Source: Dyadobacter psychrotolerans
Lineage (GTDB): Bacteria; Bacteroidota; Bacteroidia; Cytophagales; Spirosomataceae
Direction: 5' to 3'
DNA: 64,000 bases
Assembly: GCF_004349265.1 (NCBI RefSeq)
Contig: NZ_SMFL01000005.1
Span: 248,301 to 312,300 of the forward strand
Position 1 is the stretch's first letter, and every line of letters starts with the position of its first letter. Of the stretch, positions 17,367-25,664 are shown piece after piece. The notes under the pieces were generated by a model. The model was not told the DNA's origin. It did no database searches and was given only the letters and a program-made list of their open reading frames with translations. The position numbers were made by a program, and so were the translations under genes.

Positions 17367-17651
17367 TCATTTCGGTTTAATCAATTCCCAAAGTTCCATT
17401 TTAGCTTTTAAGATTTCGTCTTTTGATACGTAGCTGTCAAAGGTGTCCATATGTAATCCGTCAAGTTTTTTGAGGGAAACGACCCTTTTCAGATAGTCTT
17501 TGTCTGTAAACGGATCCAGCCAGCGATCGGAGTTTTTTTCCTGAAAAAATAATAAATATCCCCAATTAGACTGGTTTTCATGCACATAAAGCCAAACTGA
17601 AATCTTTATCCGCGTGCCGTCTTTTCGTTTGTATATCTTTTCGTGAGTCAT
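17367..17651 (-). CDS. Small protein of unknown function
   Basis: This soluble 94-residue protein is not one I recognise. It is rich in charged and aromatic residues, with a beta-like N-terminal half (KIYKRKDGTRIKISVWLYVHE, then WGYLLFFQEKNSDRWLDPF) and a helical C-terminal part (SKDEILKAKMELWELI). There is no signal peptide or membrane helix. It lies on the minus strand, 69 bp after the stress-protein gene at 17720, and could be transcribed with it. The start ATG 17651 is the only one that keeps the N-terminal strand. Reading-frame integrity and the ordered pattern make it a credible gene. Confidence 0.65.
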   Translation of the reverse strand: MTHEKIYKRKDGTRIKISVWLYVHENQSNWGYLLFFQEKNSDRWLDPFTDKDYLKRVVSLKKLDGLHMDTFDSYVSKDEILKAKMELWELIKPK

Positions 17652-17719
17652 GACAGGAGAGTGCTGCTATTTTTTTGTTTCAGAAAGAATAAAATTACTT
17701 ATAGTGCTGTGTAAATAAT

Positions 17720-18274
17720 TTAGATGGTAAAATTTTCATTTCCATGAAGTTGTCTGCCACCCAGATTATTCCATGAAGTAATAATTTCAATACGGTCTTC
17801 GACTGTTTTTGGGGTAAATGAAATGATGATCCCGCCTTCCTTAATTTTTGCGTCGTAGATATCGGCGTGCTCTTTTGACATTCCGGATCCAACCAGTGCG
17901 CCGATTAACCCTCCTGCGAAACCGCCGGCTCCTGCGCCTGCAAGTCCGGCCAGCAAAGGACCTGCAACAGCGATTCCCAACGGTGGTATAAGCACGGCTG
18001 TTCCTAAAGCGGCGACAGCTCCCAAAACTGCGCCGGTTGTTCCGCCAATAGCTGATCCGACACCTGCTTTTTCCATGGTTTTGTTTTCAGTATGTCCTTC
18101 TTCTTTATCCAGTTTACCATGTACAGGATGCTGTTCATCAGAGAAAAGTACGTTTATTTCTTCCTGTTTGTATCCCCGGTATATCAGCTCATCGTAAGCT
18201 TTTTCAGCAACAGGTCTACTGTCAAAAGATGCATTTACATGGGTTGGGTACACATATTCATCCACATTTTCCAT
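17720..18274 (-). CDS. YflT-like general stress protein with glycine-zipper region
   Basis: This 184-residue protein has an N-terminal domain resembling heat-induced stress protein YflT/DUF1269-type proteins (VNASFDSRPVAEKAYDELI, GYKQEEINVLFSD, residues about 13-47). A long glycine/alanine zipper follows from about 72 to 132 (GSAIGGTTGAVLGAVAALG, LAGLAGAGAGGFAGGLIGAL), with a short tail domain ending in GGIIISFTPKTVEDRIEI. The zipper probably inserts in a membrane or packs into oligomers. Members rise under general stress in other bacteria. It precedes the unknown 94-residue gene. The minus-strand lmo0937-like gene lies 145 bp upstream, separated by a terminator. Confidence 0.78.
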   Translation of the reverse strand: MENVDEYVYPTHVNASFDSRPVAEKAYDELIYRGYKQEEINVLFSDEQHPVHGKLDKEEGHTENKTMEKAGVGSAIGGTTGAVLGAVAALGTAVLIPPLGIAVAGPLLAGLAGAGAGGFAGGLIGALVGSGMSKEHADIYDAKIKEGGIIISFTPKTVEDRIEIITSWNNLGGRQLHGNENFTI

Positions 18275-18370
18275 AATTACGTTCAGTTTGTCGGTAGGTT
18301 TATTTCTGGTGTATAAGAATTATGCCGGCTTAAAATCTTTCTTTGTCAAAAGAAAGGTACCATACAAAAA

Positions 18371-18398
18371 CTCCGGTCTTCATTGCTGAAAACCGGAG
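18371..18398 (-). terminator. Terminator after the lmo0937-like gene
   Basis: Stem CTCCGGT/ACCGGAG, followed on the minus strand by five T, 22 bp past the stop of the small membrane protein. Confidence 0.75.
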
Positions 18399-18419
18399 CT
18401 GTTATATTTTAAATCAATG

Positions 18420-18584
18420 TTAGACGACCCTGTCTCCTCTGATCACACGCAGAATAATTGCTACAACAGCAATAACCAAAAGAATGTGAATGATGTTACC
18501 CATTCCAAAGCTTGCGAATCCAAAATAGCCGATCAGCCAAAGAATGACAAGGATTACAGCTATTGTATAAAGAAGATTTCCCAT
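18420..18584 (-). CDS. lmo0937-family small membrane protein
   Basis: This 54-residue protein is encoded on the minus strand, in a stretch where a longer but meaningless plus-strand frame also exists. It reads MGNLLYTIAVILVILWLIGY followed by FGFASFGMGNIIHILLVIAV and a basic tail ending DRVV. Two short membrane helices are separated by a glycine-rich turn. This is the pattern of the lmo0937 family of tiny inner-membrane proteins, usually seen among stress-response genes and of unknown mechanism. The stop is TAA at 18420-18422, and a strong terminator follows. The YflT-like stress gene is next downstream, so the two may respond to the same signal. Confidence 0.88.
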   Translation of the reverse strand: MGNLLYTIAVILVILWLIGYFGFASFGMGNIIHILLVIAVVAIILRVIRGDRVV

Positions 18585-18903
18585 TGTGTTGAAAATTTAA
18601 TTAGTAAGATGATATGTTAAATTAATCTTATCCAATTTGGGTGCCAGCAGGGTTTTACTGAATTTAAGACGCCATATTTCCCCGTATTGTACAGAAGTTG
18701 AGTCTCGCTTCTTTTGTTACACCATTAAGTTGTAGAAATTTTATCTCAAACACGACCGTAAATAAATAAATTGACATGATGACTGATGCCGCTTTACCGC
18801 CTTGAAAGCCAATATTTTGGTGTTTTAAAAGAATAATATCAGAGTAAATGTGCTGGTTGAGTAACTTTGAACATCAATAAATACAGTGATCTCTATTTTG
18901 AAA
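18585..18903. other. Intergenic region between divergent small-protein and esterase genes
   Basis: This holds 319 bp without a recognisable gene. It must contain the promoters of the lmo0937-like gene and of the esterase. I see no strong palindrome or -7 match that I would trust. Confidence 0.5.
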
Positions 18904-19719
18904 ATGAAAAAATCTCTTTTATCTGCTTTTTTATTCTTCGTTACTCTCTCGCTTCAAGCTGCCATTGTCGACACGGTTGAAACTTACAGTGCTTCAATGA
19001 AAATGAAAATTAAGGCGGTTGTCATCAGGCCAGATAATTACGAATCACAAAGTCCGATGCCGGTGGTATATCTGCTCCACGGTTACAGCGATAGTTACAA
19101 TGGATGGATTAAAAAGGCGAATGGGTTTCAAAAAGCAGCCGATTTATACAATATGATCATTGTTTGTCCCGACGGGGGATTCAGCAGCTGGTATTGGGAT
19201 AGTCCTGTCGATGATAATTTTAAATATGAAACCTACGTTTCGTCGGAACTCGTAAGCTTTGTTGACAGTAAATACAAAACAATAAAGGACAGAAAAGGCA
19301 GGGCCATCACAGGGCTGAGTATGGGCGGTCATGGAGCATTGTACCTCGCATTTAAACATCAGGATGTTTTTGGAGCTGCCGGCAGCATGAGCGGCGGTGT
19401 TGATATTCGTCCGTTTCCCAACAACTGGAATATGGCCAAAAGACTGGGTAAATATTCCGAAGAGCCCGACCGCTGGGAAAAAAACACGGTGATAAATCTT
19501 CTTCACCTGCTGACACCCAATTCTATTTCTCTTATCATTGATTGCGGAACAGAGGATTTCTTTTTTAAGGTAAATGAAAACCTGCATCAGGAATTACTCT
19601 ACCGGAACATTCCTCACGATTATCTTACCAGACCCGGCGGGCACAACTGGCCTTACTGGACCAATGCTGTGCAGTTCCAGCTCTTATTCATGAACAACTT
19701 TTTTGCAAAAGCCAGATAA
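18904..19719 (+). CDS. Exported esterase of the EstA/feruloyl-esterase type
   Basis: This 271-residue alpha/beta hydrolase starts at ATG 18904; six more in-frame residues from 18886 only lengthen the signal sequence. A signal peptide covers residues 1-20 (SLLSAFLFFVTLSLQAA). The oxyanion-hole strand is VVYLLHGYSD (about 54-63), the nucleophile S139 lies in GLSMGGHG, the acid is likely in DCGTEDFFF, and the histidine is in GGHNWPYW. It belongs to the esterase D / S-formylglutathione-hydrolase-like group that includes acetylxylan and feruloyl esterases. Secreted forms in Bacteroidota commonly remove acyl groups from plant polysaccharides. No partner genes touch it. Confidence 0.87.
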   Translation: MKKSLLSAFLFFVTLSLQAAIVDTVETYSASMKMKIKAVVIRPDNYESQSPMPVVYLLHGYSDSYNGWIKKANGFQKAADLYNMIIVCPDGGFSSWYWDSPVDDNFKYETYVSSELVSFVDSKYKTIKDRKGRAITGLSMGGHGALYLAFKHQDVFGAAGSMSGGVDIRPFPNNWNMAKRLGKYSEEPDRWEKNTVINLLHLLTPNSISLIIDCGTEDFFFKVNENLHQELLYRNIPHDYLTRPGGHNWPYWTNAVQFQLLFMNNFFAKAR

Positions 19720-19843
19720 TTTTTGCTTTCCTGATTTGGACGTACTGTGACATTTATCACCTGTCTTTCTAACACAGATCAATATTTTTCTTGCTGCTGT
19801 AGTCTAGTTTTGGATCTTAAAATTTATTGCTTACTGCAAAGTT

Positions 19844-21652
19844 ATGATCCAGGAAAATACAGCACATACATTCCACATTCCGGTTTTAGGACTGGGTTAC
19901 TCCGTTGACACACCCATTAAAGTCGCTCCCTTTGGTATTTCTTCTGTCGCTTCCATAGTGGATGATGAGATGATCGAAAGAATGCGCAGATTCCATACGG
20001 TTGCAAACGGTGAAATATTCACGCCCATTTATTCAGTGGAACCGGATTTCAGAAGCAGGCGTATTACCGCTTACCTGAATCTGATGGATAGAATCATCGG
20101 TAGACATTTTGATATTTTAAGGAACGAGCCATTTGAAAGGGGAAACGAAATCACACGTTATTTTGACCTTTTGCCCGATTCCTCAGCATTGAAAAAGCGC
20201 TACATGGAAATGCTTGCTTCATCAGATGTTGTGGCAAAAAGACAAATGCAGGAAGAATTACGGCTTGGGATGAGAAAGGGAGCAATTGATGTTAATATTA
20301 TGTCCAAAGTGGACAAGTTGAATGTTGACAACAATGGTGAACTTTTGGAAGATCAATATTCGGATGCATCGGCTGCGCTTCGTGGATTTGCAAACAGCAC
20401 ACTCAATTCTTCCCTGGTGTTATCGGCGGGAATGAACCCGAGACTCTACAATTACCTCGAACATTTCCGGGATTTTTATCCCGACGAGAATGGTAATTTT
20501 TCGAAAATGATCATTTTGAAGGTTAGTGACTTTCGCTCAGCATTTATCCAGGCAAAGTTTCTTGCAAAAAAAGGAATCTGGGTATCGGAGTTCAGAATTG
20601 AGTCGGGGCTTAATTGCGGGGGCCACGCATTCGCAACTGAGGGTTATCTGCTTGGGCCGATACTGGAAGAATTTAAAGCCAGAAAGCAGGAAATGCTTAC
20701 AGACCTTTATACTTTGTACCAAGCTGCTTTGGCAACAAAAGAGCTGGCAATTGATAAGGTTCCGGCTGTGAAAATTACCGTTCAGGGTGGAATTGGTACC
20801 GCAGAGGAAGATCGGTTTTTATTGGAACACTATGAAGTTGATGCAACCGGATGGGGAAGCCCGTTTTTGCTTGTTCCGGAGGTGACCAATGTGGATGAGG
20901 AAACTTTAAAGGATTTAACGCAGGCGAAAAGCGAGGACTATTATGTTAGTAACTCTTCTCCGCTTGGTGTTCTGTTTAATAACTTCAGAAGGAGCAGTGC
21001 TGAAAAACAGCGTCTGGAACGAATTGAGAAGGGCAGGCCGGGTAGTCCGTGTAAGAAAAAATATCTTGTTTCAAACACCGAATTTACAACCGAGCCAATT
21101 TGTACTGCTTCCCGTCAGTATCAGAATCTAAAAATCAAACAGCTGCAAGCCCTACATCCACGCCCGCTTGATTTTGAGGAGCAAATGAATTCCATTACAG
21201 AAAAACTTTGCCTTTGTGAAGGATTGAGTACATCGGCACTACTTAAAAATCATCTGCTGTCGCCGAGAGAAAATAAAGCTGTTTCCATTTGTCCCGGACC
21301 AAACCTGGCCTGGTTTTCAAAAGTGTATTCTTTGGACGAAATGGTAAAGCATATTTACGGGAAGGTCAACCTGCTAGATTCCGTAAACAGGCCAAATATG
21401 TTTATCAATGAGTTAAACCTGTATATTGAATACTATAAAAAGGGTATCGAACAGCAAGCCACACAGCTGAACGACAAAAAGAAAAAATATTTTCAAAAGT
21501 TTAAAGATCAGTTACTTCTGGGTCTTGATTACTACAAAGAGCTTGTCCCTAAACTAACCAGTCAAACGGTGGTATACCGGCAGGAAATGAGTAATCAGCT
21601 TCAGGAAATAGAGCAATGGCTCAAAATAGAAAACGAGCTGGTTATCAGTTAG
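19844..21652 (+). CDS. Conserved-looking 602-residue protein, possible FMN-barrel relative
   Basis: I cannot name this protein. It is soluble, with no signal peptide or membrane helix. Its middle resembles a TIM-barrel FMN enzyme of the nitronate-monooxygenase or glutamate-synthase kind. The stretch SGLNCGGHAF (254-263) recalls the EAGGH phosphate-site region, and ITVQGGIGTAEEDRFL (311-326) followed by DATGWGSPFLLVPE (333-346) recalls the GGI...GT-F...E blocks of nitronate monooxygenases. The C-terminal part is unusual: five cysteines cluster at C403, C420, C456, C458 and C483 (GSPCKKK, PICTASRQY, KLCLCEG, SICPGPN), which suggests a metal or iron-sulfur site. The last 90 residues are helical and charged. 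Neighbours are an esterase and a sugar transporter, neither in obvious operon linkage. The gene model is firm; the function is a hypothesis. Confidence 0.85.
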   Translation: MIQENTAHTFHIPVLGLGYSVDTPIKVAPFGISSVASIVDDEMIERMRRFHTVANGEIFTPIYSVEPDFRSRRITAYLNLMDRIIGRHFDILRNEPFERGNEITRYFDLLPDSSALKKRYMEMLASSDVVAKRQMQEELRLGMRKGAIDVNIMSKVDKLNVDNNGELLEDQYSDASAALRGFANSTLNSSLVLSAGMNPRLYNYLEHFRDFYPDENGNFSKMIILKVSDFRSAFIQAKFLAKKGIWVSEFRIESGLNCGGHAFATEGYLLGPILEEFKARKQEMLTDLYTLYQAALATKELAIDKVPAVKITVQGGIGTAEEDRFLLEHYEVDATGWGSPFLLVPEVTNVDEETLKDLTQAKSEDYYVSNSSPLGVLFNNFRRSSAEKQRLERIEKGRPGSPCKKKYLVSNTEFTTEPICTASRQYQNLKIKQLQALHPRPLDFEEQMNSITEKLCLCEGLSTSALLKNHLLSPRENKAVSICPGPNLAWFSKVYSLDEMVKHIYGKVNLLDSVNRPNMFINELNLYIEYYKKGIEQQATQLNDKKKKYFQKFKDQLLLGLDYYKELVPKLTSQTVVYRQEMSNQLQEIEQWLKIENELVIS

Positions 21653-21663
21653 CCGGACTATTT

Positions 21664-21725
21664 CTTAATGAACCTTAACTTCTTAATGTTGATTTAAAAC
21701 CATTAAGGGATTAAGGTACATTAAG
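21664..21725. repeat. Long imperfect hairpin downstream of the 602-residue protein gene
   Basis: Two 25-base arms (21664-21688 and 21701-21725) are inverted repeats matching at 21 of 25 positions, around a 12-base loop. Each arm is made of CTTAATG/CATTAAG units. The element starts 12 bp after the stop and is followed by a T-rich stretch, so it may act as a terminator. It also resembles dispersed intergenic repeats. Confidence 0.55.
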
Positions 21726-21928
21726 TTTTATTCAGTTGCTGAAGGAAGATGTATGAGATAAGCAATGTGATCATTGCTTCGTTTAAAATTTTTGCAATAA
21801 ATAATCTGCGGGGATATTGTTTTCTGCTCTGAATGAGCCACTTCCCATTCAATTGAAACTTTTTAATCAGTCTGCAAAGATTGGGACAAAAAACTTTGAT
21901 TGGAATCAGTATTTAAATTTCTCTAATT

Positions 21929-21936
21929 TACATTTG
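21929..21936 (+). promoter_or_regulatory. Candidate -7 element of the sugar transporter
   Basis: TACATTTG followed by C matches TANNTTTGY. It gives a leader of about 36 nt before the ATG at 21981. A TTG lies 26 bp upstream, longer than the usual 19-21 spacing. Confidence 0.4.
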
Positions 21937-21980
21937 CAAAAATAGAACATACCATACATTTACTTTTATTATTCAGCTAA

Positions 21981-23228
21981 ATGAGTAACTTTTCCCCTGT
22001 CGGTAACGCACCTGAACCGGCCCGTTTTACGGATAAAAAATACCTGATTACGCTTATCTTCGTCACTTCACTTTTTATGTTCTGGGGCATTGCCATCACC
22101 ATGGGTGATGTTTTGAACAAACACTTTCAGCACGTTCTAAGCCTGACTAAAACACAATCCGCTTTCGTGCAATTTGCGATTTTTGGGGCATATGGTGTGA
22201 TGGGAATCCCCGCGGGACTCTTTATGAAGCGGTTTGGATACAAAAATGGTGTACTTTTTGGCCTTACTCTTTTTGCATTGGGATCATTTTTGTTCGTTCC
22301 GGCTGCTGCTGCTGCATCATTTCCCTTTTTTGGTGGTGCTTTGTTTATCCTGGGATGTGGAATTTCAACGCTGGAAACGGTAGCGCATCCCTTTGTGGCT
22401 TCATTAGGTGATCAGCGGACAAGCGATCTTCGTATTAACTTCGCGCAGGCCTTTAATGCGCTGGGTACGATTATCGGACCGGCTGTGGGTTCTTATTTTC
22501 TTTTGCGAACCAATGTTCCGGGAAGTACGGATCTTACCTCGGTAAAAACGTTGTACATCGTGATTGGCAGTGTGATTGCCACGATTGCTATACTATTCTC
22601 CTTTGTGAAAGTTCCTGCACTAACTGATCCTCATACTGTATCAGATACCGAAGCGACCAACGTTGATGTTGCACCCGGAAAAACTCTTTTTCAGCATAAA
22701 CATTTTGTTTGGGCAGTTATTGCGCAGTTTTTTAATGTAGCTGCGCAGGCGGGTACATGGGCCTTCTTTATCAATTATGGCCACGAGAAAATGGGCTTTA
22801 CTGATTTGGTTGCAGGAAATTATATGATCCTGTTTTTTGTCCTGATGCTAACCGGACGATTTGTAGGTACTTTCCTGATGCGTTACATTGCACCGCATTC
22901 ACTCCTGGCAATTTTCGCAGCCTGCAATATTCTGATGTGTCTGATTATAGCGCAAAGCTGGGGCTGGCCATCGTTTATAGCTCTATTGATGTTGAACTTC
23001 TTTTTCAGTATCATGTTCCCGACGATCTTCAGTCTAGGTTTAAAGAATCTGGGATCACACACACAACAGGCTTCTTCATTTATCTCAATGGGCGTTGTTG
23101 GGGGTGCTTTTTTCCCTTTTGCAATGGGTGCAGTAGCAGAGCATGACGTGGCAATGGCTTATTATTTGCCAATCATTTGTTATACCGTTATCTTCCTTTT
23201 TGGGTACAAATTTTATAAAGTGCGGTAA
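21981..23228 (+). CDS. FucP/GlcP-like sugar:proton symporter (MFS, FHS family)
   Basis: This 415-residue transporter has twelve predicted membrane helices. The N-terminal half carries the FHS-family signature (MFWGIAITMGDVLNKHFQ at about 33-50, AFVQFAIFGAYGVMGIPAGL, GISTLETVAHPFV, RINFAQAFNALGTIIGPAVG), and the C-terminal half has NFFFSIMFPTIFSLGLKNLG. These match the L-fucose/glucose/galactose:H+ symporters of Bacteroidota. It lies 75 bp upstream of a ROK sugar kinase on the same strand, so the pair likely imports and phosphorylates a hexose. The sugar is not fixed by the sequence: fucose, glucose, galactose, fructose or mannose are all possible. Confidence 0.9.
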   Translation: MSNFSPVGNAPEPARFTDKKYLITLIFVTSLFMFWGIAITMGDVLNKHFQHVLSLTKTQSAFVQFAIFGAYGVMGIPAGLFMKRFGYKNGVLFGLTLFALGSFLFVPAAAAASFPFFGGALFILGCGISTLETVAHPFVASLGDQRTSDLRINFAQAFNALGTIIGPAVGSYFLLRTNVPGSTDLTSVKTLYIVIGSVIATIAILFSFVKVPALTDPHTVSDTEATNVDVAPGKTLFQHKHFVWAVIAQFFNVAAQAGTWAFFINYGHEKMGFTDLVAGNYMILFFVLMLTGRFVGTFLMRYIAPHSLLAIFAACNILMCLIIAQSWGWPSFIALLMLNFFFSIMFPTIFSLGLKNLGSHTQQASSFISMGVVGGAFFPFAMGAVAEHDVAMAYYLPIICYTVIFLFGYKFYKVR

Positions 23229-23303
23229 GAGAGTTAAAATCAAACCGTATAAAACTATTAATAATCAAACATAACGAAAGCTGATTGCCGATAGCCGATT
23301 CAT

Positions 23304-24203
23304 ATGAAACTCTGGGGAATAGATTTAGGAGGCACCAAGATAGAATGTGCCGTTTTGGATTCAAATAATAATTTAGAAGTAGTGGTTCGTATGCGTATTG
23401 CAACTGAATCAGCGAAGGGATATGAACACATTTTATCACAGATCAAAAAATTGATTGATCTGGTCGCCGAGCAGGTGGGAGAGCGGCCGGCTAAAATTGG
23501 TTTTGCTACGCCGGGCGTACTCGAGCCTGATTCGCAGCTAATGAAAAATTCCAATACGATCTGTCTGAACGGGAAGCCGATGAAAAAAGATCTGGAAGAA
23601 ATACTGGGAATACCTGTGCAGCTTGCCAACGATGCCAATTGTTTTGCCCTTGCCGAAACATTGATAGGTGCCGGAAAAGATTATCCGAGAGCAGAAGTTG
23701 TTTTTGGCGTGATTATGGGGACAGGCGTAGGCGGTGGTCTGGTCGTGAACAATAAAATAATCGGCGGCCATCATGGAATTGGCGGAGAATGGGGACATAA
23801 TATACTTGAAGAGAACGGTGACTCCTGTTATTGCGGTAAGGCTGGTTGTGTCGAGCAGGTAATTGCCGGTCCGGCTTTGGAACGTCATTACGAAAAGATC
23901 AGCGGAGTAAAATTATCATTGAAGGAAATTCTTGAAGAATATCACAGCGGTAAAAATGAGTTTGCCACTGCAACAATAGAACGTTTGCTGGAATTTTATG
24001 GCAGAGCTATTTCAACGCTAATCAACGTTTTAGATCCCGGTCTGATCGTTATTGGCGGAGGTGTTGGAAACATCGATCTTTTATATACCGCAGGCTACGA
24101 CAAAATTAAGAAGTATATTTTCAACAAAGGCGTAGTTACTACCCCGATTGTTAAACCAAAACTTGGTGATAGCGCGGGTGTATTCGGAGCTGCTTTGTTG
24201 TAG
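23304..24203 (+). CDS. ROK-family sugar kinase
   Basis: This 299-residue kinase has the ROK layout. The phosphate loop is GIDLGGTKIECAV (5-17), the catalytic aspartate is D110 in NDANCF, the adenosine/phosphate loop is GVIMGTGVGGGLVV (135-148), and the zinc site is H165, C175, C177 and C182 (GEWGH, CYCGKAGC). A second glycine loop follows in IVIGGGVGN. It is most like bacterial fructokinase or glucokinase ROK proteins rather than a repressor, since it lacks an N-terminal DNA-binding domain. Expected reaction is ATP-dependent 6-phosphorylation of the hexose brought in by the adjacent symporter. A strong terminator follows, so the two-gene unit probably ends here. Confidence 0.9.
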   Translation: MKLWGIDLGGTKIECAVLDSNNNLEVVVRMRIATESAKGYEHILSQIKKLIDLVAEQVGERPAKIGFATPGVLEPDSQLMKNSNTICLNGKPMKKDLEEILGIPVQLANDANCFALAETLIGAGKDYPRAEVVFGVIMGTGVGGGLVVNNKIIGGHHGIGGEWGHNILEENGDSCYCGKAGCVEQVIAGPALERHYEKISGVKLSLKEILEEYHSGKNEFATATIERLLEFYGRAISTLINVLDPGLIVIGGGVGNIDLLYTAGYDKIKKYIFNKGVVTTPIVKPKLGDSAGVFGAALL

Positions 24204-24222
24204 ATTTTAATTAAAATTCTTG

Positions 24223-24266
24223 AACCCGGATCTTTGCTATTTTGCGAAGTTCCGGGTTATTTTTTT
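24223..24266 (+). terminator. Intrinsic terminator after the ROK kinase gene
   Basis: Stem AACCCGGA/TCCGGGTT with a 20-base loop is followed by ATTTTTTT. It lies 20 bp past the stop codon. Confidence 0.85.
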
Positions 24267-24373
24267 GTGAAGTTATTAGTGCAGCCATCATATACGTAGC
24301 ATCACTGCCTAATTTTGTTTACCTTGACTTTATGGTAATAGTCCCATTCAATTCAATCTAAACAAAGTGATTT

Positions 24374-24946
24374 ATGAAAAAGGTATTTTTAATTATCCAG
24401 TTTGTCGCTGTTTCGTTTGGCGTTATGGCACAGTCGGTTTGGCAAAATGATAAAGCGCACTCGCAGCTCAAATTTGACATTACACACTTAGGCGTATCTA
24501 CCGTTAGTGGCGCATTTACTGATTTTGATGCAACGATTACAGCCTCCAAACCTGATTTTAGTGATGCCTCTTTTGAGCTGACCGCCAAAACTGCCTCTAT
24601 CAATACGGGTGTGGAAAAAAGAAATGATCACCTTAAATCGGCTGACTTTTTTGATGCGACGGCCATTCCCGAACTTACATTTAAAAGTACAGAGCTCAAA
24701 AGTGCAGGTAAGGACAAATATCAACTGACAGGAAATCTTACTTTGCATGGCGTAACCAAACCTGTGACAATGGAGCTTTGGTACCGTGGTACAATCACCA
24801 ACCAAATGAGCAAAAAGCCTGTGGCCGGATTCAGGGCAACGGGTGTGATCAAACGTTCGGATTTTAACCTGGGTACAAAATTTGCTGTACCGATGCTCAG
24901 TGAAGAAGTAACCATCATAGCGGACGGAGAATTCGGTCCGAAGTAA
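24374..24946 (+). CDS. YceI-family periplasmic protein
   Basis: This 190-residue protein has a signal peptide (KKVFLIIQFVAVSFGVMAQ) and the YceI beta-barrel pattern: WQNDKAHSQLKFDITHLGVS, FTDFDATI, SADFFDATAIPELTFKS, LTLHGVTKPVTMEL and FNLGTKF. YceI proteins are lipocalin-like barrels that bind polyisoprenoid or amphipathic lipid-like ligands in the periplasm, and many are induced by base or osmotic stress. The next gene, an FMN reductase, begins 15 bp after its stop, so the two are probably co-transcribed. Length is normal for the family and no key segment is missing. Confidence 0.92.
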   Translation: MKKVFLIIQFVAVSFGVMAQSVWQNDKAHSQLKFDITHLGVSTVSGAFTDFDATITASKPDFSDASFELTAKTASINTGVEKRNDHLKSADFFDATAIPELTFKSTELKSAGKDKYQLTGNLTLHGVTKPVTMELWYRGTITNQMSKKPVAGFRATGVIKRSDFNLGTKFAVPMLSEEVTIIADGEFGPK

Positions 24947-24961
24947 TTTAAAATAATATTT

Positions 24962-25531
24962 ATGTACAAACTAAAAGTAATATCCTCAACGGTGAGGCCG
25001 GGAAGAAAAGGTCCGGTTGTTGCAGCATGGATACTGGAAGTCGCAAGGGCTCATGGTAATTTCGAAGTAGAACTGCTTGATTTAGGTGAGATCAATCTGC
25101 CGATGATGAACGAGGCTAAGCATCCGTCTATGAAACAATACGAACATGCTCACACCAAAGACTGGAGTGCAAAAATCGATGAGGCTGACGCATTTATTTT
25201 TGTAACCGCGGAATATGATTATAATTATCCGGCTCCGTTGAGAAATGCACTGGAATATCTGGTACATGAATGGGGCTACAAACCGGCAGGTATTGTAAGT
25301 TACGGAGGCGTTTCTGCCGGCACGCGGGCTGCGAACAGTCTCAAAGCTGATCTGGCAAGTTTTAAAACCGTTGCTCTTCCCGAAGCAGTTAATTTCCCCT
25401 TTTTTACAGAAAGCATCAATGAGCAGGGCGAGCTGGTTGCCAATGAAATTTCAAAGGCAGCTTCAAAAAAAATGCTGGATGAATTGTTGAAATGGACAAA
25501 GGGATTGAAAGCTATGCGGGAAGATAAGTAG
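24962..25531 (+). CDS. NAD(P)H-dependent FMN reductase
   Basis: This 189-residue flavodoxin-fold protein has the phosphate-binding start STVRPGRKGPVVAAW (about 9-23), an FMN-contact segment TAEYDYNYPAPLRNALEYL (81-99) and the GVSAGTRAAN loop (118-127). These fit the NADPH-dependent FMN reductase family, which includes azoreductase- and quinone-reductase-like enzymes. The enzyme is cytoplasmic. It lies 15 bp downstream of the YceI-like gene. A strong terminator follows at 25556, so this is the last gene of the pair. The physiological acceptor is unknown; quinones, azo compounds, nitroaromatics or chromate are typical for the family. Confidence 0.9.
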   Translation: MYKLKVISSTVRPGRKGPVVAAWILEVARAHGNFEVELLDLGEINLPMMNEAKHPSMKQYEHAHTKDWSAKIDEADAFIFVTAEYDYNYPAPLRNALEYLVHEWGYKPAGIVSYGGVSAGTRAANSLKADLASFKTVALPEAVNFPFFTESINEQGELVANEISKAASKKMLDELLKWTKGLKAMREDK

Positions 25532-25555
25532 TCTGTCCGATTTGAAGGTAAATAC

Positions 25556-25601
25556 AAAAAGCTGAAAGCATGATCAATAATGTCATGCTTTCGGCTTTTT
25601 T
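25556..25601 (+). terminator. Intrinsic terminator after the FMN reductase gene
   Basis: A long stem is built on AAGCTGAAAGCATGA and TCATGCTTTCGGCTT with a nine-base loop, followed by a T-run. It starts 25 bp after the stop. Confidence 0.88.
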
Positions 25602-25664
25602 GCTTTGCATTTAATTTCTTATTTTCACTGATCCATATACAGGTAGTTATCATAACCATTTCCT

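Noticed and set aside
18417-18620. Plus-strand ORF over the lmo0937-like gene
   Set aside because: Its product is rich in N, D and S with no structure. The minus-strand frame gives a recognisable small membrane protein with a terminator.
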